DNA of 64,000 bases from Chitinophagaceae bacterium UBA4411 (GCA_002400415.1 DGQP01000014.1:1-64000); one strand, 5' to 3'; counted from the first letter of the stretch, positions 1 to 8,772 are shown. Numbers and translations are program-made. Notes: a model not told the origin generated them from the letters alone.

Positions 1-6
1 TACGGT

Positions 7-618
7 TTAACGGGGAGCTTTCAATAGCATTAAGAGATTCTTATACTCGTTATTAGATGGGTTCCCATCTATATGGTGAACTTCAAAAAGACCGACATCG
101 TTGCTCGGACAGAAAGGGCATTTTGAATTAATTTCTCGTTGAAGCTCATCCTTATTTTTTGCGGATATTTTTTTTCTAATAGTTACTTTCTTTTTTGAAA
201 TGAATAGAGAGTATTCTGGACATTCAGTATAATGCCTTGATTCTCCTGGTTTAAATTTTGATTCTGAATAATGTTCGTCATAAGAAAATTGATGTGTAGC
301 TATATCCGGCATTCCTATCGGCTTGTGTTCGTTGTTATGTAAGAAAAATTCAGGACAACCATCGTTTATAAAAAAACTACTATTGCCGCCAATAAATGTA
401 ACAGGTTCGCCAGCACACAACATTTTTGAAATACTATCGCCATAATTGATGATGCCCATAGACTTCATGTTTTCTTCATCGTTGTTTGAGTCTGGTTTAA
501 AGCATGTTTTACCTATAAAGTATGCTGTGAACCTATTCCTTGAACAATTCGACAAACAAGGGCATCTTAGTGGTAGTTTTTTATTCTCACTTAATTTGTA
601 ATATTCCTTCTTGGTCAT
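7..618 (-). CDS. Truncated HNH endonuclease-like protein
   Basis: 203 residues. The C-terminus carries the front half of an HNH nuclease: a zinc-knuckle pair C167/C170 in CPFC, then VHHIDGNPSNN (H181, H182, D184, N186) and N194 in KNLL. In the family this is followed by a second Cys pair and the final His (CxxCH). Here the frame instead ends four residues later with KAPR and a stop, so the last metal ligands are missing. Other cysteines cluster near residues 19-39 and may form a second zinc site. The gene is clearly more AT-rich than the prfB-pruA region and has no functional neighbour. It may be a remnant of a mobile or restriction-type gene, or truncated at a junction near the left edge. 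HNH assignment is firm; activity is doubtful. Confidence 0.6.
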   Translation of the reverse strand: MTKKEYYKLSENKKLPLRCPCLSNCSRNRFTAYFIGKTCFKPDSNNDEENMKSMGIINYGDSISKMLCAGEPVTFIGGNSSFFINDGCPEFFLHNNEHKPIGMPDIATHQFSYDEHYSESKFKPGESRHYTECPEYSLFISKKKVTIRKKISAKNKDELQREINSKCPFCPSNDVGLFEVHHIDGNPSNNEYKNLLMLLKAPR

Positions 619-777
619 CGTATTTTATTTTTTAAAAAGCTGATGTACTCATCATGCCAGCAACTTGCTTAAATATACTTCAAAAAGATAGATTAAGTAT
701 GCTGACCAGCGAACAGAGCCTCGAAGTGTGCGACGCAACGAAGCTGATAGCAGCACCACAGCTTGCCAAATAATCCT

Positions 778-785
778 TACCTTCG
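778..785 (+). promoter_or_regulatory. Candidate -7 box of prfB (TACCTTCG)
   Basis: Matches the Bacteroidota -7 consensus TAnnTTTG at 7 of 8 positions and ends 5 nt before the ATG at 791. A -33 TTG at the usual spacing was not found. If used, the mRNA would have almost no leader. Confidence 0.4.
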
Positions 786-790
786 CAGCT

Positions 791-1880
791 ATGACAATCG
801 AAAAATTACAAGATATGCGGTCCCGCATTGCCGGGGTAAGGAGGTTTCTTTGACGTCGGGAACCGACGATATAAAATTGAAGAAGACAAGCAGCTTTCGT
901 TAAGTCCCGGTTTCTGGGACGACAACAAAAGGGCTACTGAAATTCTCAAAAACGCCAAGGTGAATGAGTATTGGGTGAAACTCTATGAGACGGCTGAGAC
1001 CGCTGTAGAGGATTTTGCCGTGCTCTTTGAGTTCTGGAAAGGCGGAGACGCCACCGAAGAGGAAACCAAGGAAGCCTACGAAAAAGCACTCACCCTGCTC
1101 GATGATGCCGAATTCAAAGCCACACTGAATGAAGCGGAGGATGAATTGCCTGCTGTATTGCAGATCAACTCCGGTGCCGGTGGTACGGAAAGCCAGGACT
1201 GGGCCGAAATGCTCGCCAGGATGTACCGCATGTATGGCGAAAAGCAGGGCTGGAAAGTGACAGAGATGGACTGGCAATGGGGCGATGGGGCAGGTATTAA
1301 AACCTGTACGTTACAATTTGAAGGGCCTTTTGCCTATGGCTTTTTAAAGGCAGAAAGCGGGGTGCACCGTCTCGTTCGTATTTCACCCTTCGACAGCAAT
1401 GCAAGACGGCACACTTCCTTTGTGAGTGTGTATGTGTACCCGCTGGTGGATGATACAATCGAGATCGAGATCAAACCGGCCGATGTGAAGATGGAAACTT
1501 CCCGCAGTGGTGGTGCCGGCGGACAAAACGTGAACAAAGTAGAAACCAAAGTACAGTTAACGCATATACCTACGGGGATCGTGGTGGTGTGCCAGCAGGA
1601 CCGGAGCCAGCTCGGCAACCGGGAACTGGCGATGCAGATGCTGCGCAGCCGTTTATATGAACTGGAATTGCAGAAACGCAATGCACTGAAAGATGCCACA
1701 AATGCCAAGAAGAAAAAGATCGAGTGGGGCAGCCAGATCCGTTCCTATGTGTTCCATCCTTATAAAATGATCAAGGACCACCGTACCGATTATGAAGTGG
1801 GCAATGTGCAGCCGGTAATGGACGGGGAACTGGATGGATTTATCAAGGCGTACCTGATGAGTGAGAAGGAGAACAGTTAA
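791..1880 (+). CDS. prfB: Peptide chain release factor 2, programmed +1 frameshift
   Basis: RF2 ends translation at UGA and UAA by triggering peptidyl-tRNA hydrolysis. The gene is in two frames. An ATG at 791 opens 20 codons ending in CTT at 848-850, followed by an in-frame TGA at 851-853. A +1 shift there continues as GAC at 852 and runs to 1880, giving about 362 residues, the normal RF2 size. The shift site is AGGAGG TTT CTT TGA C, with the internal SD-like AGGAGG just upstream, as in the classic RF2 autoregulatory signal. Conserved elements are the SPF recognition tripeptide (about residues 198-200) and the catalytic GGQ (about 243-245). Calling only the downstream ORF from the ATG at 960 would lose the N-terminal domain. 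The gene appears monocistronic. Confidence 0.95.
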
Positions 1881-1974
1881 TCAGTTAATATGTTGATTGG
1901 TTAATCAGGGAAAACTGAATGTACGGTACGAACTAATTAACCGGTAAACTAATAAACCAATAAACAAGTCAATC

Positions 1975-3606
1975 ATGTCTATCGGAACATTTTCTTACCC
2001 CATGCCCGTTAATGAGCCCGTATTGAGTTATGGACCCGGCTCTGCTGAAAAGAAACGGTTAAAAGAAGTGCTGGCCGAACTGAAACAACAGGAAATTGAT
2101 GTGCCGATGTATATTGGCAGCAAAGAAGTGCGGACCGGGAAGAAAGTGGCCATGCACCCGCCGCATGAGACTAAACATACACTCGGTTATTTTCATGCCG
2201 GTGAAGAGAAACATGTGGTGCAGGCAATAGAAGCTGCCTTAGCTGCCAAAGAAAGCTGGGCGAATATGAGCTGGGAAAACAGGGCCGGTATCTTTTTAAA
2301 AGCTGCTGACCTGATGGCGACCAAGTATCGTCCGTATATGAACGGCACTACCATGCTGGGTCAAAGTAAGAATGCCTTCCAGGCAGAAATTGATGCGGCT
2401 TGTGAACTGATCGACTTCTTACGTTTCAATGTGCATTTTTTATCGGAGATATATAAGCAACAACCGATCAGCAGTCCTGGTATGCATAACCGGATGGAGT
2501 ATCGTCCGCTGGAAGGATTTGTCTTAGCAGTTACCCCTTTCAATTTTACCGCTATTGGTGGCAACCTGCCGACCTCGGCTGCCATGTGCGGCAACGTGGT
2601 GGTATGGAAACCGGCCAATACACAGGTATATGCTGCGCAAATGACGATGCGTATCTTAAAAGAAGCCGGTTTGCCGGATGGGGTGATCAATTTGATCTAC
2701 GTGGATGGACCGACGATCGGGAAAGTTTGTTTCAATCACCGTGATTTTGCCGGGGTACATTTTACCGGGTCAACCGGTGTGTTCAATAATATGTGGGAGA
2801 CGATCGGGAAGAATATGGCGAATTACAAATCATACCCGCGAATAGTGGGAGAGACAGGAGGTAAGGATTTTGTATTAGCGCACAAGAGTGCTGACCCGGA
2901 TGTGGTGGCAACCGCTTTGCTGCGGGGAGCATTTGAATTCCAGGGACAGAAATGTTCGGCCGCATCAAGGGCTTATATTCCTTCCAATATTGCCGAAGAA
3001 GTGAAGAAGAAACTCATTGCCGGGGTAAAGAGTTTCAAAATGGGAACGGTGGAAGATTTTTCCAATTTCATCAATGCGGTTATTGATGAGAAGAGTTTCA
3101 ATAACATTAAGAGATATATTGATAATGCAAAGAAAGATCCTAAAGCGGAGATTTGGGTGGGTGGCAAATGCGACAGCAAGGATGGCTGGTTTGTGCAGCC
3201 CACGATCATTGAAGCCAAAAAACCGGATTATGTGACGATGTGTGAAGAGATCTTCGGGCCGGTACTCACGGTTTATATTTATCCCGCCGGCAGTTTTGAA
3301 AAAGCACTGGAACTGGTAGATACCACTTCACCGTATGCACTCACCGGTTCTATTATTGCCACCGACCGGGCGGCCGTCGAATTAGCAACGAAGAAGCTCA
3401 GGAATGCGGCGGGTAATTTTTATATCAATGATAAACCAACCGGTGCAGTGGTGGGGCAGCAGCCCTTTGGTGGCGCCAGGGCTTCCGGCACCAATGATAA
3501 AGCAGGAAGTATTTTGAACCTTTACCGCTGGTTAAGTGTAAGAACCATCAAGGAAACCTTTAACCCGCCTACGGATTACCGGTATTCTTTTATGCAGGAG
3601 AAATAA
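1975..3606 (+). CDS. pruA: 1-pyrroline-5-carboxylate dehydrogenase
   Basis: 543 residues. Oxidises L-glutamate gamma-semialdehyde (from proline via P5C) to glutamate with NAD+, the second step of proline catabolism, in the cytoplasm. It is a standalone aldehyde dehydrogenase rather than the PutA fusion. Visible are the catalytic cysteine in GQKCSAASR (C327), the general base glutamate in VGETGGKD (E293) and the NAD-binding FTGST segment near residue 265. Length fits the single-domain P5C dehydrogenase family. No proline dehydrogenase gene lies beside it. The 94-nt gap after prfB is rich in short TTAAT/ATTAA repeats but holds no clear terminator. Confidence 0.95.
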   Translation: MSIGTFSYPMPVNEPVLSYGPGSAEKKRLKEVLAELKQQEIDVPMYIGSKEVRTGKKVAMHPPHETKHTLGYFHAGEEKHVVQAIEAALAAKESWANMSWENRAGIFLKAADLMATKYRPYMNGTTMLGQSKNAFQAEIDAACELIDFLRFNVHFLSEIYKQQPISSPGMHNRMEYRPLEGFVLAVTPFNFTAIGGNLPTSAAMCGNVVVWKPANTQVYAAQMTMRILKEAGLPDGVINLIYVDGPTIGKVCFNHRDFAGVHFTGSTGVFNNMWETIGKNMANYKSYPRIVGETGGKDFVLAHKSADPDVVATALLRGAFEFQGQKCSAASRAYIPSNIAEEVKKKLIAGVKSFKMGTVEDFSNFINAVIDEKSFNNIKRYIDNAKKDPKAEIWVGGKCDSKDGWFVQPTIIEAKKPDYVTMCEEIFGPVLTVYIYPAGSFEKALELVDTTSPYALTGSIIATDRAAVELATKKLRNAAGNFYINDKPTGAVVGQQPFGGARASGTNDKAGSILNLYRWLSVRTIKETFNPPTDYRYSFMQEK

Positions 3607-3634
3607 CCATTATTTATATGACTAAAGGTTTGAA

Positions 3635-4312
3635 ATGAACAAGCTGATTTTTGTTTTATTTCTGCTGGTCTGCAACAATAGCTATAGCCAAAATGGCTAT
3701 AGCATTCATTATTCATTCACTTTTTTTAAACCGGTTCTTAATATTACCGTTCAGGGTGTTATAAAAGATGTGCCGAACGATTTTGTGGCTACAGACCGCC
3801 TTGTTTTTAATGATTCTTTTTCTTTTTATTACCGCATCATTGATGGCAAAGATCCTTTGCGGAAAAAAATAGTTTTCGATAAGGTCATGCACCACGCTGT
3901 TCTTTATTCCCGCCCGGACAGCAGGCTTTATGATGAAGTGGCATGGCCACCGGGAAAAGGGAAATACCTGGTATATGATACTGCAAAAAATGAGAATTGG
4001 ATATTTGGAGATGATACAAAGGAAATTTCCGGGTATACCTGCAACCAGGCATTACTGGTTAATGAAAGGAATGATTCCACACTTGTATGGTATACAACAG
4101 AGATAAAAGTGCCATTCGGTCCCGGGTTGTACGCAGGTTTTCCCGGTTTGGTACTGGAGGTATATGATCAGAAGGGCCATACACACTGGCTGGCGGCGAA
4201 GATTGAAAAAGGAAATTATAATGTCGTGATTCCCGAAAAGGCAATCATCTGTTCACGGAAAGAATATTTGGAAAAGAGTGGCGGAACCGGACGCAAAATA
4301 TTGGGACAATGA
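3635..4312 (+). CDS. GLPGLI family protein, secreted
   Basis: 225 residues with an N-terminal signal peptide (hydrophobic to about residue 18, ending SYSQ). The signature segment GPGLYAGFPGLVLEV near residue 165 places it in the GLPGLI family, a Bacteroidota-specific group of exported proteins of unknown biochemical role, sometimes linked to porin-like partners. Its stop codon overlaps the next start (ATGA at 4309-4312). It is therefore probably translationally coupled to the outer-membrane barrel gene that follows, suggesting that the two act together in the envelope. No enzymatic motif is visible. Confidence 0.85.
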   Translation: MNKLIFVLFLLVCNNSYSQNGYSIHYSFTFFKPVLNITVQGVIKDVPNDFVATDRLVFNDSFSFYYRIIDGKDPLRKKIVFDKVMHHAVLYSRPDSRLYDEVAWPPGKGKYLVYDTAKNENWIFGDDTKEISGYTCNQALLVNERNDSTLVWYTTEIKVPFGPGLYAGFPGLVLEVYDQKGHTHWLAAKIEKGNYNVVIPEKAIICSRKEYLEKSGGTGRKILGQ

Positions 4313-4854
4313 AAAATATATTTCTTGTTTTCTTTCTTTTCTGTATTGCTGAAATAAGCGCTGCACAGGTAACAAAGGGGAGTATCCTGGCCGGTGGTGC
4401 TGTTTCTTTTACTTCCCGGAAATACTCAGGCGGTGGAAGCAGTAGCAATGTATTGAATATAATGCCGGATGCGGGTTATTTCTTTGCTGATAAAATTGCC
4501 GGGGGCATCCGTGTATCGTTTACCAATTACAGCGATGCCGGTGACAGCTATCGTGATCTGCTGATCGGCTCCTTTGCCCGCTATTATTTTTTACCGGTGG
4601 CACAAAAAACTAATATTTTCCTGGAAGGAAGTATTGCAGCCGGGAGCGAGAAATACGAGGGTTTTGCTGCGGAAAGCAAATCGCAGTTTGGTTTTTCGGC
4701 CGGGCCGGCTTTTTTCCTGAACCCGCATGTGGCGGTGGAAGCAACACTGAACTGGAGTTCGCTGAAGTATAAGGATGATAATGGCCGTTTCAATACATTT
4801 GGGCTGGCCATTGGCTTCCAGGTACATCTTAATTGCAAAAAGCAAAAGAAATGA
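4309..4854 (+). CDS. Outer membrane beta-barrel protein
   Basis: 181 residues. A signal peptide (about 1-20, ending SAAQ) is followed by alternating aromatic/glycine strands (GGAVSFTSRKYSGGGS, GYFFADKIAGGIRVSF, FARYYFLP, FGFSAGPAFFLNPHVAVEATLNWSSLKY) typical of a small eight-stranded OMP_b-brl barrel. The start overlaps the stop of the GLPGLI gene by 4 nt, arguing for one operon. The function is structural or unknown; no substrate can be inferred. Confidence 0.8.
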   Translation: MKNIFLVFFLFCIAEISAAQVTKGSILAGGAVSFTSRKYSGGGSSSNVLNIMPDAGYFFADKIAGGIRVSFTNYSDAGDSYRDLLIGSFARYYFLPVAQKTNIFLEGSIAAGSEKYEGFAAESKSQFGFSAGPAFFLNPHVAVEATLNWSSLKYKDDNGRFNTFGLAIGFQVHLNCKKQKK

Positions 4855-4895
4855 GTGGCTGAAATGAAGCCAGCTTTCTTATTTTTATACAAATT

Positions 4896-5414
4896 TTGAA
4901 GCTATTGAGACCGATTCTTTCTGAACAGCAATTAGGCATTACAATCAAGCGACTGGCGCACCAGGTATTGGAAAATAACAGCGACCTGGCAAATACGGTG
5001 GTTATCGGGTTGCAGCCAAGGGGAATCTTCTTATCGGACAGGATTGTGGAAGAAATGCAGAAGGAAATGCCGGGTACTGCCATTCAGTATGGTAAATTAG
5101 ATATCACTTTTTACCGCGATGATATCCGCAAACAGCTGCATGTGGCCAACCGGACCGATATACCCTTTTCCATCGAAAATAAAAGAGTGGTGCTGATCGA
5201 TGATGTGCTGTACACCGGGCGTACCATACGGGCTGCCCTGGATGCTTTGCTTGATTTTGGCAGACCCGAAAAGGTGGAACTGTGCGTGCTGATCGACCGG
5301 AGATTCAGCCGTCAATTACCTATTCAGCCTGATTATACCGGCAAATCCATTGACTCCATCATTTCCCAAAAGGTAAAAGTGGAATGGGATAAAAAGGAAG
5401 TGATCTTGTATTGA
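4896..5414 (+). CDS. pyrR: PyrR: pyrimidine regulator / uracil phosphoribosyltransferase
   Basis: 172 residues. The PRPP-binding motif VVLIDDVLYTGRT spans about 98-110 and VVIGLQPRGIFLS matches the type I phosphoribosyltransferase fold. PyrR proteins in Firmicutes bind pyr mRNA and also make UMP from uracil and PRPP. In Bacteroidota the RNA role is less clear. The start is unusual: upstream in frame there is a stop at 4860 and no ATG or GTG, so TTG at 4896 is the best start, giving MKLLRPILSEQQL. It lies 90 nt before pyrB on the same strand, supporting a pyrimidine role. No attenuator hairpin is visible in its short upstream region. Confidence 0.88.
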   Translation: MKLLRPILSEQQLGITIKRLAHQVLENNSDLANTVVIGLQPRGIFLSDRIVEEMQKEMPGTAIQYGKLDITFYRDDIRKQLHVANRTDIPFSIENKRVVLIDDVLYTGRTIRAALDALLDFGRPEKVELCVLIDRRFSRQLPIQPDYTGKSIDSIISQKVKVEWDKKEVILY

Positions 5415-5489
5415 CAATAGAAAGCAAATGAGGATTTATCCAATTTATATTCGCCTAAAATCCAAATTTCCCAATTCCTTTGTTTCCCC

Positions 5490-5497
5490 TAACTTCG
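5490..5497 (+). promoter_or_regulatory. Candidate -7 box of pyrB (TAACTTCG)
   Basis: Matches TAnnTTTG at 7 of 8 positions and ends 7 nt before the pyrB ATG. A second similar box, TATATTCG, lies about 40 nt further upstream. No transcription terminator or PyrR-like stem-loop is seen between pyrR and pyrB. Confidence 0.35.
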
Positions 5498-5504
5498 CTT
5501 TTTA

Positions 5505-6434
5505 ATGCAACTATCCACTCGACATCTGCTCGGCATTAAAGACCTCAACCGCCAGGATATCTCCCTTATTTTACAGACCGCAGAACAATTCAAGGAAGTT
5601 TTGCAACGACCGGTGAAAAAAGTTCCTTCTTTACGGGATGTGGTGATCGTTAACCTGTTTTTTGAAAACTCCACCCGGACAAGGATTTCTTTTGAACTGG
5701 CGGAAAAACGCTTATCTGCTGATACGGTCAATTTCACCGCTTCTGCTTCATCTGTGGCCAAAGGCGAAACACTGTTAGATACGGTCAACAATATCTTATC
5801 CATGAAAGTGGATATGGTGGTGATGCGGCACAGTGCCAGCGGAGCCCCGCATTTTTTAGCCAAGCATATTCCCGCGGCAATCATCAACGCAGGTGATGGC
5901 ATCAATGAACACCCGACACAGGGTTTACTGGATGCGTTTTCCATAAAAGAAAAAACGGGCAGCCTCGAAGGAAGAAAAGTGGCTATCATTGGCGATATCA
6001 TGCACAGCCGGGTGGCACAGAGTAATATTTATTTGCTGAAAAAGATGGGGGCAGAAGTGGTGGTTTGCGGCCCGCCCACGCTGATCCCCAAATATATCAG
6101 CGAAGCGCTGGGCGTAAATGTGAGCTATAACCTGAAAGAGACATTAGAATGGTGCGATGTGGCCAATGTGCTGCGGATTCAATTAGAACGGCAGAACCAG
6201 GTACTGTTCTCTTCGCTTCGTGAGTATAACCTGGCCTATGGCATCAGCCGGGAATTGTTAGACAGCTTACATAAAGAGATCGTCATCATGCACCCCGGAC
6301 CGATTAACAGGGGGGTGGAATTAGACAGCGATGTGGCCGACAGCAAACAATCCATTATTTTGCAGCAGGTGGAGAACGGGGTAGCCGTCAGGATGGCGGT
6401 ATTATATCTTTTATCCAATCAGAATAAAGCATAA
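5505..6434 (+). CDS. pyrB: Aspartate carbamoyltransferase catalytic subunit
   Basis: 309 residues. Condenses carbamoyl phosphate with L-aspartate, the first committed step of UMP synthesis. The carbamoyl phosphate site FFENSTRTR is at about 52-60, followed by the mobile-loop lysine segment SVAKGET, the HPTQ motif near residue 135 and MHPGPINRG near residue 262. No pyrI regulatory chain gene is adjacent, so this is probably the class that works without that subunit. pyrR lies immediately upstream, coaD follows 73 nt downstream, and pyrE is 1.7 kb away. Confidence 0.95.
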   Translation: MQLSTRHLLGIKDLNRQDISLILQTAEQFKEVLQRPVKKVPSLRDVVIVNLFFENSTRTRISFELAEKRLSADTVNFTASASSVAKGETLLDTVNNILSMKVDMVVMRHSASGAPHFLAKHIPAAIINAGDGINEHPTQGLLDAFSIKEKTGSLEGRKVAIIGDIMHSRVAQSNIYLLKKMGAEVVVCGPPTLIPKYISEALGVNVSYNLKETLEWCDVANVLRIQLERQNQVLFSSLREYNLAYGISRELLDSLHKEIVIMHPGPINRGVELDSDVADSKQSIILQQVENGVAVRMAVLYLLSNQNKA

Positions 6435-6440
6435 ATTTTT

Positions 6441-6484
6441 GATTTTAGATTTTGGCTGATCGTGGTTTCAATAAATCTAAAATC
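6441..6484. repeat. 12-bp inverted repeat between pyrB and coaD
   Basis: GATTTTAGATTT (6441-6452) and its exact complement AAATCTAAAATC (6473-6484) are separated by 20 nt. The same 12-mer recurs at 21167-21178, also in an intergenic stretch beside another small inverted repeat. It looks like a dispersed intergenic repeat rather than a terminator, because no T-run follows. Confidence 0.5.
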
Positions 6485-6507
6485 CCTCATCTGAAATCTG
6501 AAATGCC

Positions 6508-6975
6508 ATGCGGATATGTCTTTTCCCGGGAACTTTTGACCCCTTAACGCTGGGTCATGTTGATATTATTAACAGGGCCATTCCTCTCTTTGATAAGATC
6601 GTGGTGGGGATTGGTCTGAATGCTGCCAAGGCGCCCATGTTCTCGGCAGAACAACGTCTTGGCTGGATCAGGGATATTTATAAAGATGAGGAGAGGGTGG
6701 AAGGCGCTATTTACGAAGGTTTGACTGTTGATTATTGCAAAAAGATAGGTGCCCATTTTATTCTCCGGGGTATCCGCTACGTCAGCGATTTTGAATACGA
6801 GAAAACAATTGCTGATGCCAACCGCACATTAGATAAGAACATAGAGACAGTCTTTCTTACCGGTGAGCCGAAATTTACTTCTGTGGCTTCCACCATTGTC
6901 CGCGATATTATCCGGAACGGAGGTAATGCTGCCCCGTTCCTGCCGGATATTGTTGCCCAATCAGTTTTAAAATAA
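6508..6975 (+). CDS. coaD: Phosphopantetheine adenylyltransferase
   Basis: 155 residues. Transfers AMP from ATP to 4'-phosphopantetheine, the penultimate step of coenzyme A synthesis. The nucleotidyltransferase signature GTFDPLTLGH (about 8-17) and the C-terminal VASTIVRD (the ISSTxxR equivalent) are present, as is the RGIRYVSDFEYE substrate segment near residue 88. Length matches the hexameric bacterial PPAT. It is followed after 5 nt by a thioesterase gene and is probably co-transcribed with it. Confidence 0.95.
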   Translation: MRICLFPGTFDPLTLGHVDIINRAIPLFDKIVVGIGLNAAKAPMFSAEQRLGWIRDIYKDEERVEGAIYEGLTVDYCKKIGAHFILRGIRYVSDFEYEKTIADANRTLDKNIETVFLTGEPKFTSVASTIVRDIIRNGGNAAPFLPDIVAQSVLK

Positions 6976-6980
6976 GTGTT

Positions 6981-7418
6981 ATGTCCATCTGGTTTGATCA
7001 GACACTCACCCTGGAGAAAATGAAAACACTGGATAAAAGCACCATGAGTGAGTATATCGGTATTGAATGGATTGAATTAGGCAGTAATTTTCTGAAAGCA
7101 AGAATGCCGGTGGATCATCGTACGCAGCAGCCCTATGGTTTTTTGCATGGAGGTGCTTCCTGTGTATTGGCAGAAACGCTGGGAAGCGTGGCTTCAGCGT
7201 TGCTGATTGATCATACCAGGTTTTATTGCGTGGGGCTGGAGATCAATGCTAATCATGTCAGGAGTGCAAAACAGGGGTATGTAACAGGTACCTGCACGCC
7301 ATTGCATACCGGCGGAAGCACCCATGTGTGGGATATTAAGATATGCGATGAAAAAGAAAAACTGGTTTGCGTCAGCCGGCTGACTGTTGCGGTGCTGCCA
7401 CGGAAAACTGATCAATAA
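6981..7418 (+). CDS. Hotdog-fold acyl-CoA thioesterase (PaaI/MenI type)
   Basis: 145 residues. The hotdog thioesterase signature PYGFLHGGASCVLAETLGS (about 51-69) includes HGG and the catalytic E65. The sequence pattern resembles YdiI/MenI-type enzymes that hydrolyse 1,4-dihydroxy-2-naphthoyl-CoA in menaquinone synthesis, or PaaI-type phenylacetyl-CoA thioesterases; context cannot decide. Its 3' end overlaps the convergent Nudix gene by 7 nt. Confidence 0.85.
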   Translation: MSIWFDQTLTLEKMKTLDKSTMSEYIGIEWIELGSNFLKARMPVDHRTQQPYGFLHGGASCVLAETLGSVASALLIDHTRFYCVGLEINANHVRSAKQGYVTGTCTPLHTGGSTHVWDIKICDEKEKLVCVSRLTVAVLPRKTDQ

Positions 7419-8038
7419 GCCAGGAAAAATTTCAATACATCCACCACGGAAGGGAATGAGTTTTTCAGATAGGGCTCCAGTGCATCTGCCGCCACCCATT
7501 TTGTTTCCAGTATGTCTTCCTCCGTTTGTGGCACCAGTTCCTGTTTACCACTTACTCTCATATGGTACCAATGCGACTCTTTCAGTATGAACTTAGTTCC
7601 TTCATGATAAGTATGATAAGTGATCAGTAAAGGCTCCGCCAGTTTTACCTGTTTCAACCCTGTTTCTTCTTCCACTTCCCGCACCGCGCAATCTTCCAGC
7701 GATTCACCTTTGTCTAATTTGCCCTTGGGCAGGTCCCATTTGCCCCGGCGGAAAATGAGCAGCAATTCTCCTGTTTCATTCTGAACAATACCTCCGGCAG
7801 CCTGAATAAATGTGAACTTTTTGAAGAAAGCTTTTTTCAGTTCTTCAAAATCTGGATGAATAAAGATACCGGCATGCACTTTTTCCAGCTGCATCTCATG
7901 GATCATTGACTTTACGGTATGCGTATTCAGTTCATCAATGAAAACAGCATCGTCATGATGCAGGAATGGCTCAATCATTTCATCTACCTGGTCGCAGAGA
8001 AAGAGGGGTTTGTCGTTGAAGAAAATTTTGATGTACAT
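7412..8038 (-). CDS. NUDIX hydrolase
   Basis: About 208 residues if started at MYIKIFF (8038); an upstream ATG at 8083 would add 15 residues. The complete Nudix box runs from GKLDKGES to REVEEETGL (residues 106-128 in the 208-residue form), with the EExxE-type metal-binding glutamates present. The roughly 75 residues before it form an extra N-terminal domain of unknown function. Such enzymes cleave nucleoside diphosphates linked to another moiety; the substrate cannot be predicted. It is divergent from pyrE and overlaps the thioesterase gene at its 3' end. Confidence 0.85.
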   Translation of the reverse strand: MYIKIFFNDKPLFLCDQVDEMIEPFLHHDDAVFIDELNTHTVKSMIHEMQLEKVHAGIFIHPDFEELKKAFFKKFTFIQAAGGIVQNETGELLLIFRRGKWDLPKGKLDKGESLEDCAVREVEEETGLKQVKLAEPLLITYHTYHEGTKFILKESHWYHMRVSGKQELVPQTEEDILETKWVAADALEPYLKNSFPSVVDVLKFFLAY

Positions 8039-8101
8039 AATATGAGGATAAAAGTTATTACCCGGCTCATTGTTCATTTTCAAATTGTCACATTATCAAA
8101 T

Positions 8102-8109
8102 TAGTTTTG
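8102..8109 (+). promoter_or_regulatory. -7 box of pyrE (TAGTTTTG)
   Basis: Exact match to TAnnTTTG ending 4 nt before the pyrE ATG. A TTG lies 14 nt further upstream (8085-8087), closer than the usual -33 spacing. The geometry implies a leaderless or nearly leaderless mRNA with no room for an attenuator. Confidence 0.5.
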
Positions 8110-8113
8110 TCCC

Positions 8114-8749
8114 ATGACAAATGAAAAAGCCGTCGCTGAAAAACTGCTTCAAGTTAATGCAGTTAAATTAAATCCGGCACAACCCTTTACCTGGGCTAGT
8201 GGGTGGAAGAGCCCGATCTATTGCGACAACCGGAAAATATTATCCTTCCCTTATGTAAGAGATTTTATTAAATCGGAAATGTGCAATGTGGTCTTTGAAA
8301 AATTCCCCGGGGCGGAATTGCTTGCGGGGGTGGCTACAGCAGGTATTGCCTGGGGGGCAATGGCGGCCGACCAGTTAAAACTGCCTTATATCTACGTGCG
8401 GCCAAAACCAAAAGAACACGGATTGGGCAACCAGATAGAAGGGGCTTTTGAAAAAGGTCAAAAGGCGATTGTGATCGAAGACCTCGTTTCCACCGGGAAG
8501 AGCAGCCTGCAGGTGGTGGATGTGCTGAAAGCGGCAGGGCTGGACGTGATTGGCATGGTCTCTATTTTCACGTATGGCTTCCCGGTTGCAACGGAAGCCT
8601 TTGAAAAAGCATCTTTGCCCTACTATTCGCTGACCAATTACCCCACCCTGATCGAACTGGCTTTGGAAAAAGGGATCGTGGGTGCTGACCAGCAGGATAT
8701 TTTGTTAAAGTGGCGGGACGATCCTGCCCAATGGAAAGGAGTTCTGTAA
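8114..8749 (+). CDS. pyrE: Orotate phosphoribosyltransferase
   Basis: 211 residues. Converts orotate and PRPP to OMP in UMP synthesis. The PRPP loop AIVIEDLVSTGKSSL is at about 118-132, the catalytic-loop segment RPKPKEHGLGNQIEG at about 96-110, and the N-terminal FTWASGWKSPIYCDNR matches the orotate-binding part of PyrE. Length is normal. It lies near but not in one operon with pyrR-pyrB; a convergent thioesterase/Nudix pair intervenes. An HMA-domain gene follows 23 nt downstream. Confidence 0.95.
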   Translation: MTNEKAVAEKLLQVNAVKLNPAQPFTWASGWKSPIYCDNRKILSFPYVRDFIKSEMCNVVFEKFPGAELLAGVATAGIAWGAMAADQLKLPYIYVRPKPKEHGLGNQIEGAFEKGQKAIVIEDLVSTGKSSLQVVDVLKAAGLDVIGMVSIFTYGFPVATEAFEKASLPYYSLTNYPTLIELALEKGIVGADQQDILLKWRDDPAQWKGVL

Positions 8750-8772
8750 ATTGCCTGTATAAAATCTGACAG

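Noticed and set aside
960..1880. prfB as a 306-residue protein starting at 960
   Set aside because: It would lack the N-terminal RF2 domain; the +1 frameshift signal upstream explains the rest.
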